Shown: in pieces, positions 1 through 8,386 of the stretch
Layout: each line of letters starts with the position of its first letter
How positions within the stretch are numbered: position 1 is the stretch's first letter
The notes under the pieces: model-generated
The model's input: the letters and a program-made list of their open reading frames with translations, nothing else
Database searches by the model: none
What the model was told of the DNA's origin: nothing
Program-made: the position numbers and the translations under genes
From: Thermomicrobium sp. 4228-Ro
GTDB taxonomy: Bacteria; Chloroflexota; Chloroflexia; Thermomicrobiales; Thermomicrobiaceae
DNA: 64,000 bases
Direction of reading: 5' to 3'
NCBI RefSeq assembly: GCF_026241205.1
Contig: NZ_JAPFQM010000001.1
Location: forward strand, 310,001 to 374,000

Positions 1-348
1 CCACACCAGCTCGTCCCGCGGGGCACCGAGCCGCCACCCTCCATTGTCATCGAACGTCCCAATGTCTTCTCCCTCTACGAGCAGAACATCGGCCCGTTGA
101 CGCCGCTGATCGCCGAACAGCTCGCCGAGGCGCTCGAACGCTACCCTCCAGCCTGGGTTGAGGCAGCGATCGTCGAAGCGGTACACTACGGACGCCGAAA
201 CTGGCGCTACATCCAGCGGATCCTCGAGCGGTGGGCGACCGAAGGACGGAGCGATGAGACCCATTCGCGAGATCAACGCGCTCGGCGACTCGATCCGGAC
301 AAATACCTCCGGGGAAAGTACGCTCCACTCTTCTGGAGTACCGAATAG
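1..348 (+). CDS. DnaD-domain replication protein, C-terminal part (cut by window start)
   Basis: The reading frame is open from base 1 and ends with TAG at 346-348. The visible residues carry the DnaD/phage-associated C-terminal domain signature: a YEQNIGPLTPLIAEQL block, then an EAVHYGRRNWRYIQRILERW block. This domain is found in DnaD/DnaB-type primosome proteins, which help load the replicative helicase at origins. The N-terminal winged-helix part, if present, lies outside the window. The next gene, a DnaC-like ATPase, starts inside this one in another frame. That supports a shared helicase-loading role and translational coupling. Family call is firm; the exact role is inferred. Confidence 0.8.
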   Translation, partial: PHQLVPRGTEPPPSIVIERPNVFSLYEQNIGPLTPLIAEQLAEALERYPPAWVEAAIVEAVHYGRRNWRYIQRILERWATEGRSDETHSRDQRARRLDPDKYLRGKYAPLFWSTE

Positions 349-1069
349 TCTTTCGGTGGAGCCCCTCCTCCAGCGATCACCTGACACCTGCCCAATCTGT
401 AAAGGGGCAGGCTATCTGCGGCTCGATGTTCCGGTCGGTCACCCGAATTTCGGTCGCATCATTCCTTGTGAATGTAAGATCCGCGAGCGGGAAGCGAAGC
501 TCCTCCGCCAGTATCTGGAACTCAGCGGATTGGAGCAGCTCGAAGACTGGACGTTCGAGACGTTCGATCCGACCGTTCCCGGAGTCGGCGACGCCTATCG
601 CATTGCACTCGAGTATGCGCGTAATCCGGATGGTTGGTTGCTGCTCATGGGGACCTATGGTTGCGGCAAAACGCACCTCGCAGCAGCCATCGCCAACTAC
701 GTGTTGCGCCACCAGCGGCTCTTCCCGCTTTTCACCGTCGTACCCGATCTTCTCGATTATCTCCGGGCAACGTTCGCACCTGATCGAACCCAAAGTTATG
801 ATGATCGCTTCGAGCAAGTCCGGAACGCGGGCCTTCTCGTCCTCGACGACCTGGGAACGGAGCACACGACGCCATGGGCGACCGAGAAGTTGTTCCAAAT
901 CATCAACTACCGGTACAACCAGCGCAAACCGACCGTCATCACGACGAACCGCGACCTCGACGATCTCGATGAGCGTATCCGCTCGCGTCTCTGCGACCGG
1001 GCTATCTGCCGAGCCGTTTTCATCCGTGCAGGGGACTATCGCCTCCGGCGTTCACGGGTGACACCTTGA
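254..1069 (+). CDS. DnaC/DnaI-like helicase-loader ATPase
   Basis: A 271-aa AAA+ ATPase of the DnaC/IstB type. It begins with a four-cysteine cluster (CPIC...CEC) that could bind zinc, followed by Walker A GTYGCGKTH and Walker B LLVLDDLG. The arginine-finger region NRDLDDLDERIRSRL closes the AAA+ core. The ATG at 254 has an AAGGA Shine-Dalgarno 7-8 bases upstream, so it was chosen; it overlaps the DnaD-domain gene by 95 bases. A GTG at 356, just past that gene's stop, is the alternative start. Expected role: ATP-dependent delivery of replicative helicase to origin DNA together with the DnaD-like partner. IstB-type transposition helpers share the fold, but no transposase is adjacent. Confidence 0.85.
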   Translation: MRPIREINALGDSIRTNTSGESTLHSSGVPNSLSVEPLLQRSPDTCPICKGAGYLRLDVPVGHPNFGRIIPCECKIREREAKLLRQYLELSGLEQLEDWTFETFDPTVPGVGDAYRIALEYARNPDGWLLLMGTYGCGKTHLAAAIANYVLRHQRLFPLFTVVPDLLDYLRATFAPDRTQSYDDRFEQVRNAGLLVLDDLGTEHTTPWATEKLFQIINYRYNQRKPTVITTNRDLDDLDERIRSRLCDRAICRAVFIRAGDYRLRRSRVTP

Positions 1070-1135
1070 ACGACTTCAGCTCCTGAACCGTCATGCCGAA
1101 GTTCATCATGAGCGCTTCTGGACGGGATTCGCATC

Positions 1136-2872
1136 GTGAGTTCGGCAACGCCACGACACCAGCACGATGCAGGTTCGATCCGTTACGATCGGATCGACGG
1201 CATTCTCGATCACTGGCGACTGGAGTCGCTCGCCCTCGGCGGTGACCTCTCCCGTAGCGCGCACACGCGAGCCTGGAACGCGGTACTCGACGCCATCCTC
1301 ACCGAAATCGCCGCACATCCGGATTCGCCTGACCCGTACAGTGCGTTCGTCGAATACGCCGTGCTCCGAGGTCGTGTTGCGGATGCCAGACTCCTGCTCC
1401 GCACGATCGAGCGACAGCTGCAGATCGATCCCTCGTGGCTTCACCCGACCACCTATCGAACGCTCCTGTGGCTGGTCGAGTCGATGGAGCCCGCACGACT
1501 CATCGAACTCGGCTGGGCGCTCCTGGACGGACCGGCCCCACTCCGTCGTGCCTTCCTTCCGTCCATTGTCGCGGAGCTCGCCACGACCGACGATGCGACG
1601 ACGCTGAGCAGGGAGTGGAGACAACAGTATCCCAACGAACCCGAAGCCTGGTGGACTGCCGTCGCCATCGCTCTCGAGCACCACGACTTCCAGTACGCGA
1701 GAACCCTCTGCTCAGATCTGCAGCTGCCCCTGACAGCACGTCAATCGGTCCTCGCAATTCTGCTCCTGCCCGTTCTACCCGAGGAAGTTCGGTGGTCCTA
1801 TCTCGCCGACTTCCTTGACCTCTTCCGCCAACGGCCTGTTCCACTCGAGCCTGTCACGAAAACGATCGAACGCCTCCGTGCAACCGGACAGCTGGATGCA
1901 CTCCTCGTCGCTGCACTGCTCGCCTACCGGCTCGGAATCGCATTCGACGCTCGGGAACTCTGTTCACTTCCGGAGCCGACAACTCCGATAGCACGCGCGC
2001 TGCTCGCCGGTCTCGCGTCGCTCCTCCTTGCTCCGGACGACACCTCGGCAGCAATTCGAAGTTGTTTCGAAACCCTACTCCATGAATTACGGGAGCATTC
2101 CGCCACAGCACGCACCGTACTCCGGCTCCTGCCGACCCTCCGGCCACACCACGTTGTCGAGTTCGCTTGCCTGCTTCCGGACGACCATCTCGCCGGACGT
2201 ATTCAGCAGATGCTCGAGGGCCCGGATTTCACGCTGCACCAACTCGATGAGCTGGCGACGCGCCTGTACGAACGAGGACGGATCGACCGTGCAGTCGTCC
2301 TCCTTCGGCTGGCTGCACGCCGGGCTGGGCAGAGGAACGACCGCACGAATCTCGTACGTTTTCTGCGACAACTCGCGCGACTCGACCCCTTCGACGATCG
2401 CACACTCGAGTTCGTTATCTCCCACGATACGCGTACCGGCCACTATGCTGAAGCCGTAGAGACCCTCATCGCTGCCGCTGCTCGTGCGAACGCGCTCGGC
2501 GATACAGCACGACGGGTGATGCTTCTCGAGCGCGCTGCAGCGATCGCTGAACTCGCGGACGATCGTGGTCGTCTCGCAGCACTCGCTGAGCTCCTCGCCT
2601 CGAGCGATCCGGACAATCCCGACCGTTCTGTCTACGCGGCGACTGCTGCTGTTCGGGCTGGGCAGACCGAGCGTGCGCAGGCGTATCTCTGGACGGCGCT
2701 GCGCGCCGCACTCCGGCAACGCCGTCCGCTCGATGCACTGAGTATTGCCGAGCAACTCGTGGCACTGGCACCGGAAGACGATGCAGCGCGCGCACATCTG
2801 GAAGAACTTCGAGCCTTACGCGCCCGCCTGCAGCGACTCAATGCGAACCGAGCGGATCTGCAGGCCTCCTAG
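1136..2872 (+). CDS. Helical-repeat (TPR-like) protein of unknown function
   Basis: A 578-aa protein starting at GTG 1136. It is built almost entirely from Ala/Leu/Arg-rich amphipathic helices. The C-terminal third has spacing typical of degenerate tetratricopeptide repeats, for example GHYAEAVETLIAAAARANALG and AGQTERAQAYLWTALRAAL with Pro/Asp turns between. No signal peptide, membrane segment or catalytic motif is visible. It follows the DnaC-like gene by 66 bases and precedes cdaA. A scaffold or protein-protein interaction role is plausible, but no specific function can be assigned. Confidence 0.7.
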   Translation: MSSATPRHQHDAGSIRYDRIDGILDHWRLESLALGGDLSRSAHTRAWNAVLDAILTEIAAHPDSPDPYSAFVEYAVLRGRVADARLLLRTIERQLQIDPSWLHPTTYRTLLWLVESMEPARLIELGWALLDGPAPLRRAFLPSIVAELATTDDATTLSREWRQQYPNEPEAWWTAVAIALEHHDFQYARTLCSDLQLPLTARQSVLAILLLPVLPEEVRWSYLADFLDLFRQRPVPLEPVTKTIERLRATGQLDALLVAALLAYRLGIAFDARELCSLPEPTTPIARALLAGLASLLLAPDDTSAAIRSCFETLLHELREHSATARTVLRLLPTLRPHHVVEFACLLPDDHLAGRIQQMLEGPDFTLHQLDELATRLYERGRIDRAVVLLRLAARRAGQRNDRTNLVRFLRQLARLDPFDDRTLEFVISHDTRTGHYAEAVETLIAAAARANALGDTARRVMLLERAAAIAELADDRGRLAALAELLASSDPDNPDRSVYAATAAVRAGQTERAQAYLWTALRAALRQRRPLDALSIAEQLVALAPEDDAARAHLEELRALRARLQRLNANRADLQAS

Positions 2873-2962
2873 ACCGTTTCCGGCAACCGAGGCGAGGAAA
2901 ACCCGCGGGGTGTTAGAATTCCCCGCAGCACGCAGGTGCGGCGAGCTGTAGGGGCGTCGGGA

Positions 2963-3877
2963 ATGGTCGACCTACCATGGATCTTCACCCGCATTGACTT
3001 GCGGGCTATCGTTGACATTCTCTCTGTGGCACTGATCTTTTATTGGCTTCTTTGGGTCGTTCAGGGGACACGTGCTGCTCAGTTAGTTCGTGGATTAGCG
3101 ATCCTCATTATTGCTGTCGTCGGTGTAGCCAATCTTTTTCAGTTACAGGCATTGAACTGGTTACTCCGGCAAGCATTGCCAGCATTGATCATCGCGATCC
3201 CCGTCGTCTTCCAACCAGAACTGCGGCGCGCGCTGGAGCGACTCGGTCATACCGGAGCCTGGTTGCGGACACCGTTGAGCAGCCACGAGGTGCAGACCGA
3301 GGAAACGATCGAAGAGATCACGCGTGCTGCTCTGCAACTGTCGCGCTTACGTTATGGAGCGCTGATCGTCATCGAGCGAGAAACTGGCCTGCAAGACTAC
3401 GCAGATCGCGGCATTCCGCTCGATGCCACGCTCACCCAACAGCTCCTCGTGAATATCTTTTTTCCGAACTCACCGCTGCATGACGGGGCAGTGATCATTC
3501 GCGGCAATCGCATTCTCGCTGCCGGATGTGTTCTCCCACTCAGTGAAAATCTTCCCGATCCGCAGCTCGGAACACGACACCGAGCTGGCCTCGGAATGAC
3601 CGAGGAATCCGATGCGGTCGCGATCATCGTTTCCGAGGAGACCGGGCAGATTTCGCTCGCGGTCAATGGTCGCCTCTACCGCAATGTGGATGCTGAACGA
3701 CTCCGTCGTGCACTGCGCGCCTTACTCCACGTGGAGCGTCCGAGCCGACGTCGGCTCGCCGAACTTCTCGACCGTTCCACCCGTTCGACCAGCCCCGACG
3801 GAGAGCCTCCCGCAAAGGAGCCGGAGAGTGGCCCGACTCGCGAAGATGCGCGCGCGTCTGCTTCGCGCCTGGGATAA
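2963..3877 (+). CDS. cdaA: Diadenylate cyclase CdaA (c-di-AMP synthase)
   Basis: A 304-aa membrane protein that condenses two ATP into cyclic di-AMP. Three hydrophobic helices fill the first ~85 residues (ALIFYWLLWVV, LAILIIAVVGV, ALPALIIAIPVV). The DisA_N cyclase domain follows, with the catalytic LHDGAVII motif near residue 172 and the RHRAGLGMTE motif near 205. ATG 2963 was chosen because it places a short N-terminus before the first helix and has a GGGG-type ribosome site. The next gene, a YbbR-domain protein, overlaps the 3' end, the usual cdaA-cdaR arrangement. No glmM follows, unlike in Firmicutes. Regulation is not evident. Confidence 0.95.
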   Translation: MVDLPWIFTRIDLRAIVDILSVALIFYWLLWVVQGTRAAQLVRGLAILIIAVVGVANLFQLQALNWLLRQALPALIIAIPVVFQPELRRALERLGHTGAWLRTPLSSHEVQTEETIEEITRAALQLSRLRYGALIVIERETGLQDYADRGIPLDATLTQQLLVNIFFPNSPLHDGAVIIRGNRILAAGCVLPLSENLPDPQLGTRHRAGLGMTEESDAVAIIVSEETGQISLAVNGRLYRNVDAERLRRALRALLHVERPSRRRLAELLDRSTRSTSPDGEPPAKEPESGPTREDARASASRLG

Positions 3878-5126
3878 CCTGCGACCGACGATCCGACGAG
3901 AAAACGTCGCACGTTTCATCGTTGCAGTGGCACTCGCTTTTGCACTCTGGGCTTGGGTCGAAGCGACGAACGATCCGGAAACACAGCGCACGATTTCCAA
4001 TATCCCGGTCATCCCTGCCAATTTGCCGCCATCACTCGTCGTGACGAGCGAACTCCCCACCGTCACCGTACGGATCCAAGGGGCGCAGAGCCGCGTTCAG
4101 GCGCTCGAAAGCGGAGCGATACAGGCAACGGTCGACTTGGGCGACGTTACGGAGCCGGGGATCTATACGCGGCGCGTCCGCGTCGAACTGCCCGCCCGTC
4201 TCCGCCTCCGTGAGGTCATTCCGCCGGAGGTTACGGTGCAAGTCGACCGGCTCGCTGAACGACCGGCCGTTCCGGTCGAGGTGACGATCGCGAACGAACT
4301 GCCACCGAACCTCGAACTGGTGTCCACGCAGGCCGATCCCCAGACCGCCACCATCCGCGGCCCTGAACAACGAGTCAACCAGGTCGCCCGCATCAGCGCC
4401 CCCATCCAAATCTCCGGTCAGTCCGAGGTCGTACGCGAATCGGTGGCCTTGGTTCCAGTGGATGGAAACGGAATCACCGTCCAGGGAGTCACTGTCGAAC
4501 CATCGACAGCGAGTGTGACAGTCCAGCTCCGGATTCGCGGACAAGTCCGACGCGTCGTCCCGACCATCGTCGGCGCCGATCGTCTCGCACCGGGCTACGA
4601 GCTCGCCGGCCCGCCGACAGTCTTCCCGACTGACGAAGTCGTTGTCGAAGGACCCGAATCAGCCCTCGCCGCGATTCCGTATCTCACGACCACGCCGATC
4701 GACGTGAGTGGATGGAGTGAATCACGCATCCTTTGGGACGTTCCGATCGATACGTCCCGGCTTCCGGCTGGCGTCACGGTGGACCCAGCGGCCGTCAACG
4801 TCTCGATCCAGATTCGCCGGGCTGAGGAATCTCGAACGCTTCAAGGCATACCGGTCACACCGATGAATGTGCGCCCCGGAACGACGGCTGAACTCTCACC
4901 AGCCACCGTCGATCTCGAACTCAGCGGCCCCAGCGATCTCCTGGACCAGTTGAATCCTGCGGAGATCCTTGTCTTCGTCGACGTGGAGAATGCGGATGCC
5001 GGCGTGTATCAGCTTCCCGTGCGGGTAACCCTTCCTCCCGGCGTACGATTCGAGCGTGTGACGCCGACCGTGATCCAGGTCACGGTTCGCACGCCGACGA
5101 CACCGATTCCAACTCCGTCGCCATGA
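3828..5126 (+). CDS. cdaR: YbbR-domain protein CdaR (CdaA regulator)
   Basis: A 432-aa protein with one N-terminal membrane helix (FIVAVALAFALWAWVEA) followed by several tandem YbbR domains. The repeats are recognisable by recurring units such as IPVIPANLPP, VPVEVTIANELPPNLE and IPVTPMNVRPG, and end in a Pro/Thr tail. GTG 3828 has a perfect AAGGAG seven bases upstream, so it is preferred over ATG 3846. It overlaps cdaA by 50 bases. Known members bind CdaA and modulate c-di-AMP synthesis at the membrane; the pairing here is direct support. The domains lie outside the cytoplasm by prediction. Confidence 0.9.
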   Translation: MARLAKMRARLLRAWDNLRPTIRRENVARFIVAVALAFALWAWVEATNDPETQRTISNIPVIPANLPPSLVVTSELPTVTVRIQGAQSRVQALESGAIQATVDLGDVTEPGIYTRRVRVELPARLRLREVIPPEVTVQVDRLAERPAVPVEVTIANELPPNLELVSTQADPQTATIRGPEQRVNQVARISAPIQISGQSEVVRESVALVPVDGNGITVQGVTVEPSTASVTVQLRIRGQVRRVVPTIVGADRLAPGYELAGPPTVFPTDEVVVEGPESALAAIPYLTTTPIDVSGWSESRILWDVPIDTSRLPAGVTVDPAAVNVSIQIRRAEESRTLQGIPVTPMNVRPGTTAELSPATVDLELSGPSDLLDQLNPAEILVFVDVENADAGVYQLPVRVTLPPGVRFERVTPTVIQVTVRTPTTPIPTPSP

Positions 5127-5159
5127 TCGGAGCAATTGGAAACGCGGAACCGAAGCGGG

Positions 5160-5780
5160 CTACTGCCGTGTCTCGCTGGAACGACTGCCGCTCTCCAGCT
5201 GATGAGCGAGCAGGATCGCTTCAGCGATCTCGCGCATCGACTTCCGGCTATCCATACTGAGACGGCGCATGCGCTGGAACGCTTCGGCTTCGGTGAGTCC
5301 ATGAACCTGCATCAGAATGCCCTTGGCCCGTTCGATCAGCTTCCGCGCCTCGAGCGCCTCCTGCAGCTCGACGACCTGCTGTTCCAGTCGCTGGAACTCG
5401 CGGAACTGGTTCAGTGCGAGCTCGATGACCGGCATGATCTCGCTTTCGCGGAACGGCTTCACCAGGTAACCAGCGACCCCAGCACGGCGCGCGCGCTCGA
5501 CAAGCTCCCGTTCACTGTAGGCCGTCAGCAGGACCACAGGCGCGAGGCGCTCCCGATGGAGCACTTCCGCCGCGTCGATACCGTCGACCTCAGGCATCTT
5601 GATGTCGAGGATCACGAGGTCTGGCTTCAGCTTCCGGGCAAGTTCGACCGCAGTTCGGCCATCCGCCGCCTCACCGACGACATCATAGCCGAGCGAGGTG
5701 AGCAGCTCACGCAGATCCAGCCGAATGATCGGCTCGTCGTCAGCGATCAGAATGCGAATCGGTGTCGCAGCCACACTCAT
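5160..5780 (-). CDS. ANTAR-domain response regulator (AmiR/NasR type), orphan
   Basis: A 206-aa two-domain regulator. The N-terminal receiver has the acidic pair in LIADDEP, phospho-acceptor Asp in DLVILDIKMP (about residue 59) and the conserved Lys in YLVKPF. The C-terminal ANTAR domain (about residues 140-200) has ARKLIERAKGILMQ...GLTEAEAFQRMRRLS. ANTAR proteins bind nascent RNA and prevent termination when phosphorylated. ATG 5780 was chosen because it directly precedes the receiver and has GAGGT upstream. No histidine kinase is adjacent, so partner and targets are unknown. It converges with cdaR. Confidence 0.92.
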   Translation of the reverse strand: MSVAATPIRILIADDEPIIRLDLRELLTSLGYDVVGEAADGRTAVELARKLKPDLVILDIKMPEVDGIDAAEVLHRERLAPVVLLTAYSERELVERARRAGVAGYLVKPFRESEIMPVIELALNQFREFQRLEQQVVELQEALEARKLIERAKGILMQVHGLTEAEAFQRMRRLSMDSRKSMREIAEAILLAHQLESGSRSSETRQ

Positions 5781-5826
5781 CGGAACCTCGTAGCGAGAAG
5801 GCCGCACCCCGAGGTGCGGCCGCATC

Positions 5827-5901
<75 letters not shown>

Positions 5902-5928
5902 AAGTTCGCTCGCAGTATAGCATAGATT

Positions 5929-5960
5929 CCCGGGGGAACGCCAGTCGGCGTTCCCCCGGG
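5929..5960 (-). terminator. Terminator hairpin after rplL
   Basis: A perfect 14-bp stem (5929-5942 with 5947-5960) and a 4-base loop lie directly downstream of the rplL stop codon, between it and the tRNA-Pro gene. There is no T run after the stem, so intrinsic termination is inferred from stem strength and position. Confidence 0.7.
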
Positions 5961-5969
5961 GACGCGCGC

Positions 5970-6368
5970 CTACTTGATTTCCACCTTCGCGCCGACAGCT
6001 TCCAGCTTCTGCTTGATCGTCTCCGCTTCCTGCTTCGAGACACCCTGCTTCACCGGCTTCGGCGCTCCCTCGACGAGATCCTTCGCTTCCTTCAACCCGA
6101 GCTGGGTTAACTCGCGGACAACCTTGATTACCTGGATCTTGTTCGGCCCAACTTCCGTAAGAATCACGTCGAATTCGGTCTTTTCTTCCTCTGCCGGTGC
6201 AGCAGCTGCCGCGGGAGCTCCGGCCGCTGGTGCCGCAGCCACGGCAACGGGAGCCGCTGTGACACCGAAGCGCTCTTCGAGCGCCTTGACGAGCTGCGAC
6301 AGCTCAAGCACTGTCATTTGCTCGATCGCTTGGATGATCTCTTCGAGCTTCTCTTGTCCGACCGCCAT
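5970..6368 (-). CDS. rplL: 50S ribosomal protein L7/L12
   Basis: A 132-aa protein that forms the flexible ribosomal stalk and recruits translation GTPases. The N-terminal dimerisation helix (residues 1-30) is followed by an Ala/Pro hinge (about 38-60) and the conserved C-terminal domain with [40 protein letters not shown] and the GAKVEIK ending. ATG 6368 has GGAGG upstream. It is the last gene of the rplK-rplA-rplJ-rplL run and is followed by a strong hairpin. Length and order are standard. Confidence 0.98.
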   Translation of the reverse strand: MAVGQEKLEEIIQAIEQMTVLELSQLVKALEERFGVTAAPVAVAAAPAAGAPAAAAAPAEEEKTEFDVILTEVGPNKIQVIKVVRELTQLGLKEAKDLVEGAPKPVKQGVSKQEAETIKQKLEAVGAKVEIK

Positions 6369-6414
6369 GCTTCACCTACCTCCGATCGTCCTCAACGACC
6401 CATTCTCCGTCACC

Positions 6415-6948
6415 TCAAGCCGCTTCCGCCTCTCCACCGAGCTGCCGCATCCGCCCTTGCAAGACGTAGAGCAACCCGCGGATCGGCCCCGAAAGCACCC
6501 AGACCAGCCCGTACAGGGGTGCTTGGAGACCACCGACGACCTTGGCCAGGAGTTCCTCACGGGACGGTAGCGTCGCGAGCGCCTCGACATCGGCAGCCGA
6601 AAGCAGTTGCCCGCCGAGCAAAGCTCCCTTGACGGTGAGGATTCGGGACTGTCGGGCGAACTCGACCGTCAGCTTCGCTGCCGTCACAGGGTCACCACTC
6701 GTGTAGACGAGCGCTGTTGGTCCCTCCAAGAGTGGAGTAATCACCGCCGTGCCGGTGCGCTCCGCCGCGATGCGGGTCAGCGTGTTCTTGACGACCCGCA
6801 GATTCGCCTGCTGCTCCTGGAGCCGGCGCCGGAACGCGGTCATATCCGCGACGGTGAGTCCGCGGTAATCGGTAAGAATCGCCAGGCTCGCCGTACGGAG
6901 AATCTCGCTGATCTCCTCGATTTGTCGAGCCTTCTCCGGTGTCGGCAC
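6415..6948 (-). CDS. rplJ: 50S ribosomal protein L10
   Basis: A 177-aa protein that anchors L7/L12 dimers to the 23S rRNA stalk base. The core DYRGLTVADMTAFRRRLQEQ and the VVKNTLTRIAAERTG block are typical; the C-terminal helix that holds L12 is also present. GTG 6948 is preferred because AAGGAGG lies five bases upstream; the GTG at 6954 abuts that site and is too close. The gene is preceded by a 160-base leader with a terminator-like hairpin, where L10 autoregulation is expected. Confidence 0.97.
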   Translation of the reverse strand: MPTPEKARQIEEISEILRTASLAILTDYRGLTVADMTAFRRRLQEQQANLRVVKNTLTRIAAERTGTAVITPLLEGPTALVYTSGDPVTAAKLTVEFARQSRILTVKGALLGGQLLSAADVEALATLPSREELLAKVVGGLQAPLYGLVWVLSGPIRGLLYVLQGRMRQLGGEAEAA

Positions 6949-6954
6949 GAGCAC

Positions 6955-7113
6955 CTCCTTTCACCAAAAATCCCCTGCGCATGTGCGCAGGGGGACACGT
7001 TCGGCACGTCCAGAATGCGCCGTGGTCTCGTCCACCCCGCGCCTCGGCTGGATGATTAAGCGCTGCGCGCCCCAGCGGTCAGCGGCGCGGCGTTACGCCG
7101 GAAGAAGAGTGTA
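6955..7113 (-). promoter_or_regulatory. rplJL leader (L10 leader region)
   Basis: A 159-base untranslated gap between rplA and rplJ, far longer than the other gaps in this operon. It is GC-rich, can fold into several stems, and ends in the hairpin plus ATTTTT listed separately. Such leaders in other bacteria bind the L10-L12 complex and control rplJL expression. The match here is by position and structure, not by alignment. Confidence 0.6.
6966..6993 (-). terminator. Attenuator-like hairpin with T run before rplJ
   Basis: On the minus strand CCCCTGCGC pairs with GCGCAGGGG (9 bp, 4-base loop; complement of 6972-6993) and is followed by ATTTTT (complement of 6966-6971). This is a classical intrinsic terminator placed about 20 bases before the rplJ start, so it would act as an attenuator setting the L10/L12 to L1/L11 ratio. 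Confidence 0.8.
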
Positions 7114-7839
7114 TCACTTCACGAAAGCCCGTGCCTCCTCCAGCGTCGTCGCGACATCCAACGGAATCCCCGGCCCCATCGTCGGCGCGATCGTCATCGA
7201 CCGGAAAAACTGACCCTTCACTGCAGCTGGACGCGCCCGGGCGATCGCATCCACTGCGACGTACAGGTTCTCCAGGATCTGCTGTTCGGTGAAACTCTTG
7301 CGCCCGATCTGGATGTGAATGTTGCCAGTCCGATCGTTCCGGAACTCGATGCGGCCACCCTTGATCTCACGGATCACCGCTGGCAGATCCTCGGGATTCC
7401 GCACGACCGTACCTGTACGCGGGTTGGGCATCAAGCCACGACGGCCGAGGATCCGTCCCAAGGGGCCCACTTTCCCCATCTGATCCGCCATCGCGATCGC
7501 TGCATCGAATTCCAACCAGCCGCTCTCGATTTGTTTGATGAGCTCATCCACACCGACGTAATCGGCACCGGCCTCCTCGGCGATCCGAGCGGCCTCGCCG
7601 ACGGCGAAGACCAAGATGCGAGGCACCCGCCCGGTCCCGTGTGGCAACGTCACGGTTCCGCGCACATTCTGATCCGCCTGCCGCGGATCGATATTCAGAT
7701 TGATGTGCAGGTCGATACTTTCGTCGAAGTTCGCGTGTGCGACCTGCTTCACCAGCGCGACCGCCTCCTTCGGCGGATAACGCCGGGTGACATCGACCAG
7801 CTTGAGTGCCTCGAGATACCTTTTCCCATGCTTCGGCAT
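7114..7839 (-). CDS. rplA: 50S ribosomal protein L1
   Basis: A 241-aa L1-stalk protein. Typical blocks include MPKHGKRY at the start, the LNIDPRQADQNVRGTVTLPHGTG segment, GLMPNPRTGTV and the C-terminal TMGPGIPLD. ATG 7839 has CCTCCT (read as AGGAGG on the minus strand) ten bases upstream, which decides against longer forms. It lies between rplK and rplJ. L1 binds 23S rRNA at the E-site and usually represses its own operon by binding mRNA; no such site was identified here. Confidence 0.97.
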   Translation of the reverse strand: MPKHGKRYLEALKLVDVTRRYPPKEAVALVKQVAHANFDESIDLHINLNIDPRQADQNVRGTVTLPHGTGRVPRILVFAVGEAARIAEEAGADYVGVDELIKQIESGWLEFDAAIAMADQMGKVGPLGRILGRRGLMPNPRTGTVVRNPEDLPAVIREIKGGRIEFRNDRTGNIHIQIGRKSFTEQQILENLYVAVDAIARARPAAVKGQFFRSMTIAPTMGPGIPLDVATTLEEARAFVK

Positions 7840-7895
7840 GATCGCACAACCTCCTCGTGGTTCTCGCGGAGCCGCCGCTCCTCCCACGTCACCGT

Positions 7896-8321
7896 TTAGC
7901 CGACAACCTCGATCCCCATACTCCGTGCCGTACCCTCGATCATCCGCATGGCCGCCTCGAGATCGCGCGCATTGAGGTCAGGCATCTTCAGCTGCGCGAT
8001 CTCGCGGATCTGGTCACGCGTGACTCGTCCAACCTTCTGACGCTTGGGATCGGAGGCCCCCTTCTCGATACCGGCCGCCCGGCGCAGGAGATCGGCGGCC
8101 GGCGGCGTCTTCAAAACGAAGGTGAACGATCGATCTTCGTAGATGGTGATAACGACTGGAATGATCTGCCCAGCCAAGTGCGCCGTCTTCTCGTTGTACT
8201 CCTTGACAAAATTCATGATCGGCACTCCGTGTTGACCGAGTGCCGGTCCGACCGGTGGTGCCGGCGTCGCCTTTCCAGCGGGTAGTTGCAACTTGACGAT
8301 CGCCTTTACTTTCTTCGCCAC
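7896..8321 (-). CDS. rplK: 50S ribosomal protein L11
   Basis: A 141-aa protein of the GTPase-associated centre, of standard length. It shows [21 protein letters not shown] and [15 protein letters not shown] in the N-terminal domain, and the rRNA-binding C-terminal domain ending in [15 protein letters not shown]. The start is GTG 8321 with GGAGGG about ten bases upstream. It sits between nusG and rplA, the usual bacterial order. Confidence 0.98.
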   Translation of the reverse strand: MAKKVKAIVKLQLPAGKATPAPPVGPALGQHGVPIMNFVKEYNEKTAHLAGQIIPVVITIYEDRSFTFVLKTPPAADLLRRAAGIEKGASDPKRQKVGRVTRDQIREIAQLKMPDLNARDLEAAMRMIEGTARSMGIEVVG

Positions 8322-8386
8322 TGCGCTTCACCCTCCTCGCTCGGACACGACGAACCGCGGCGAGTCGAAACTGCCGCGGTTCGCGA

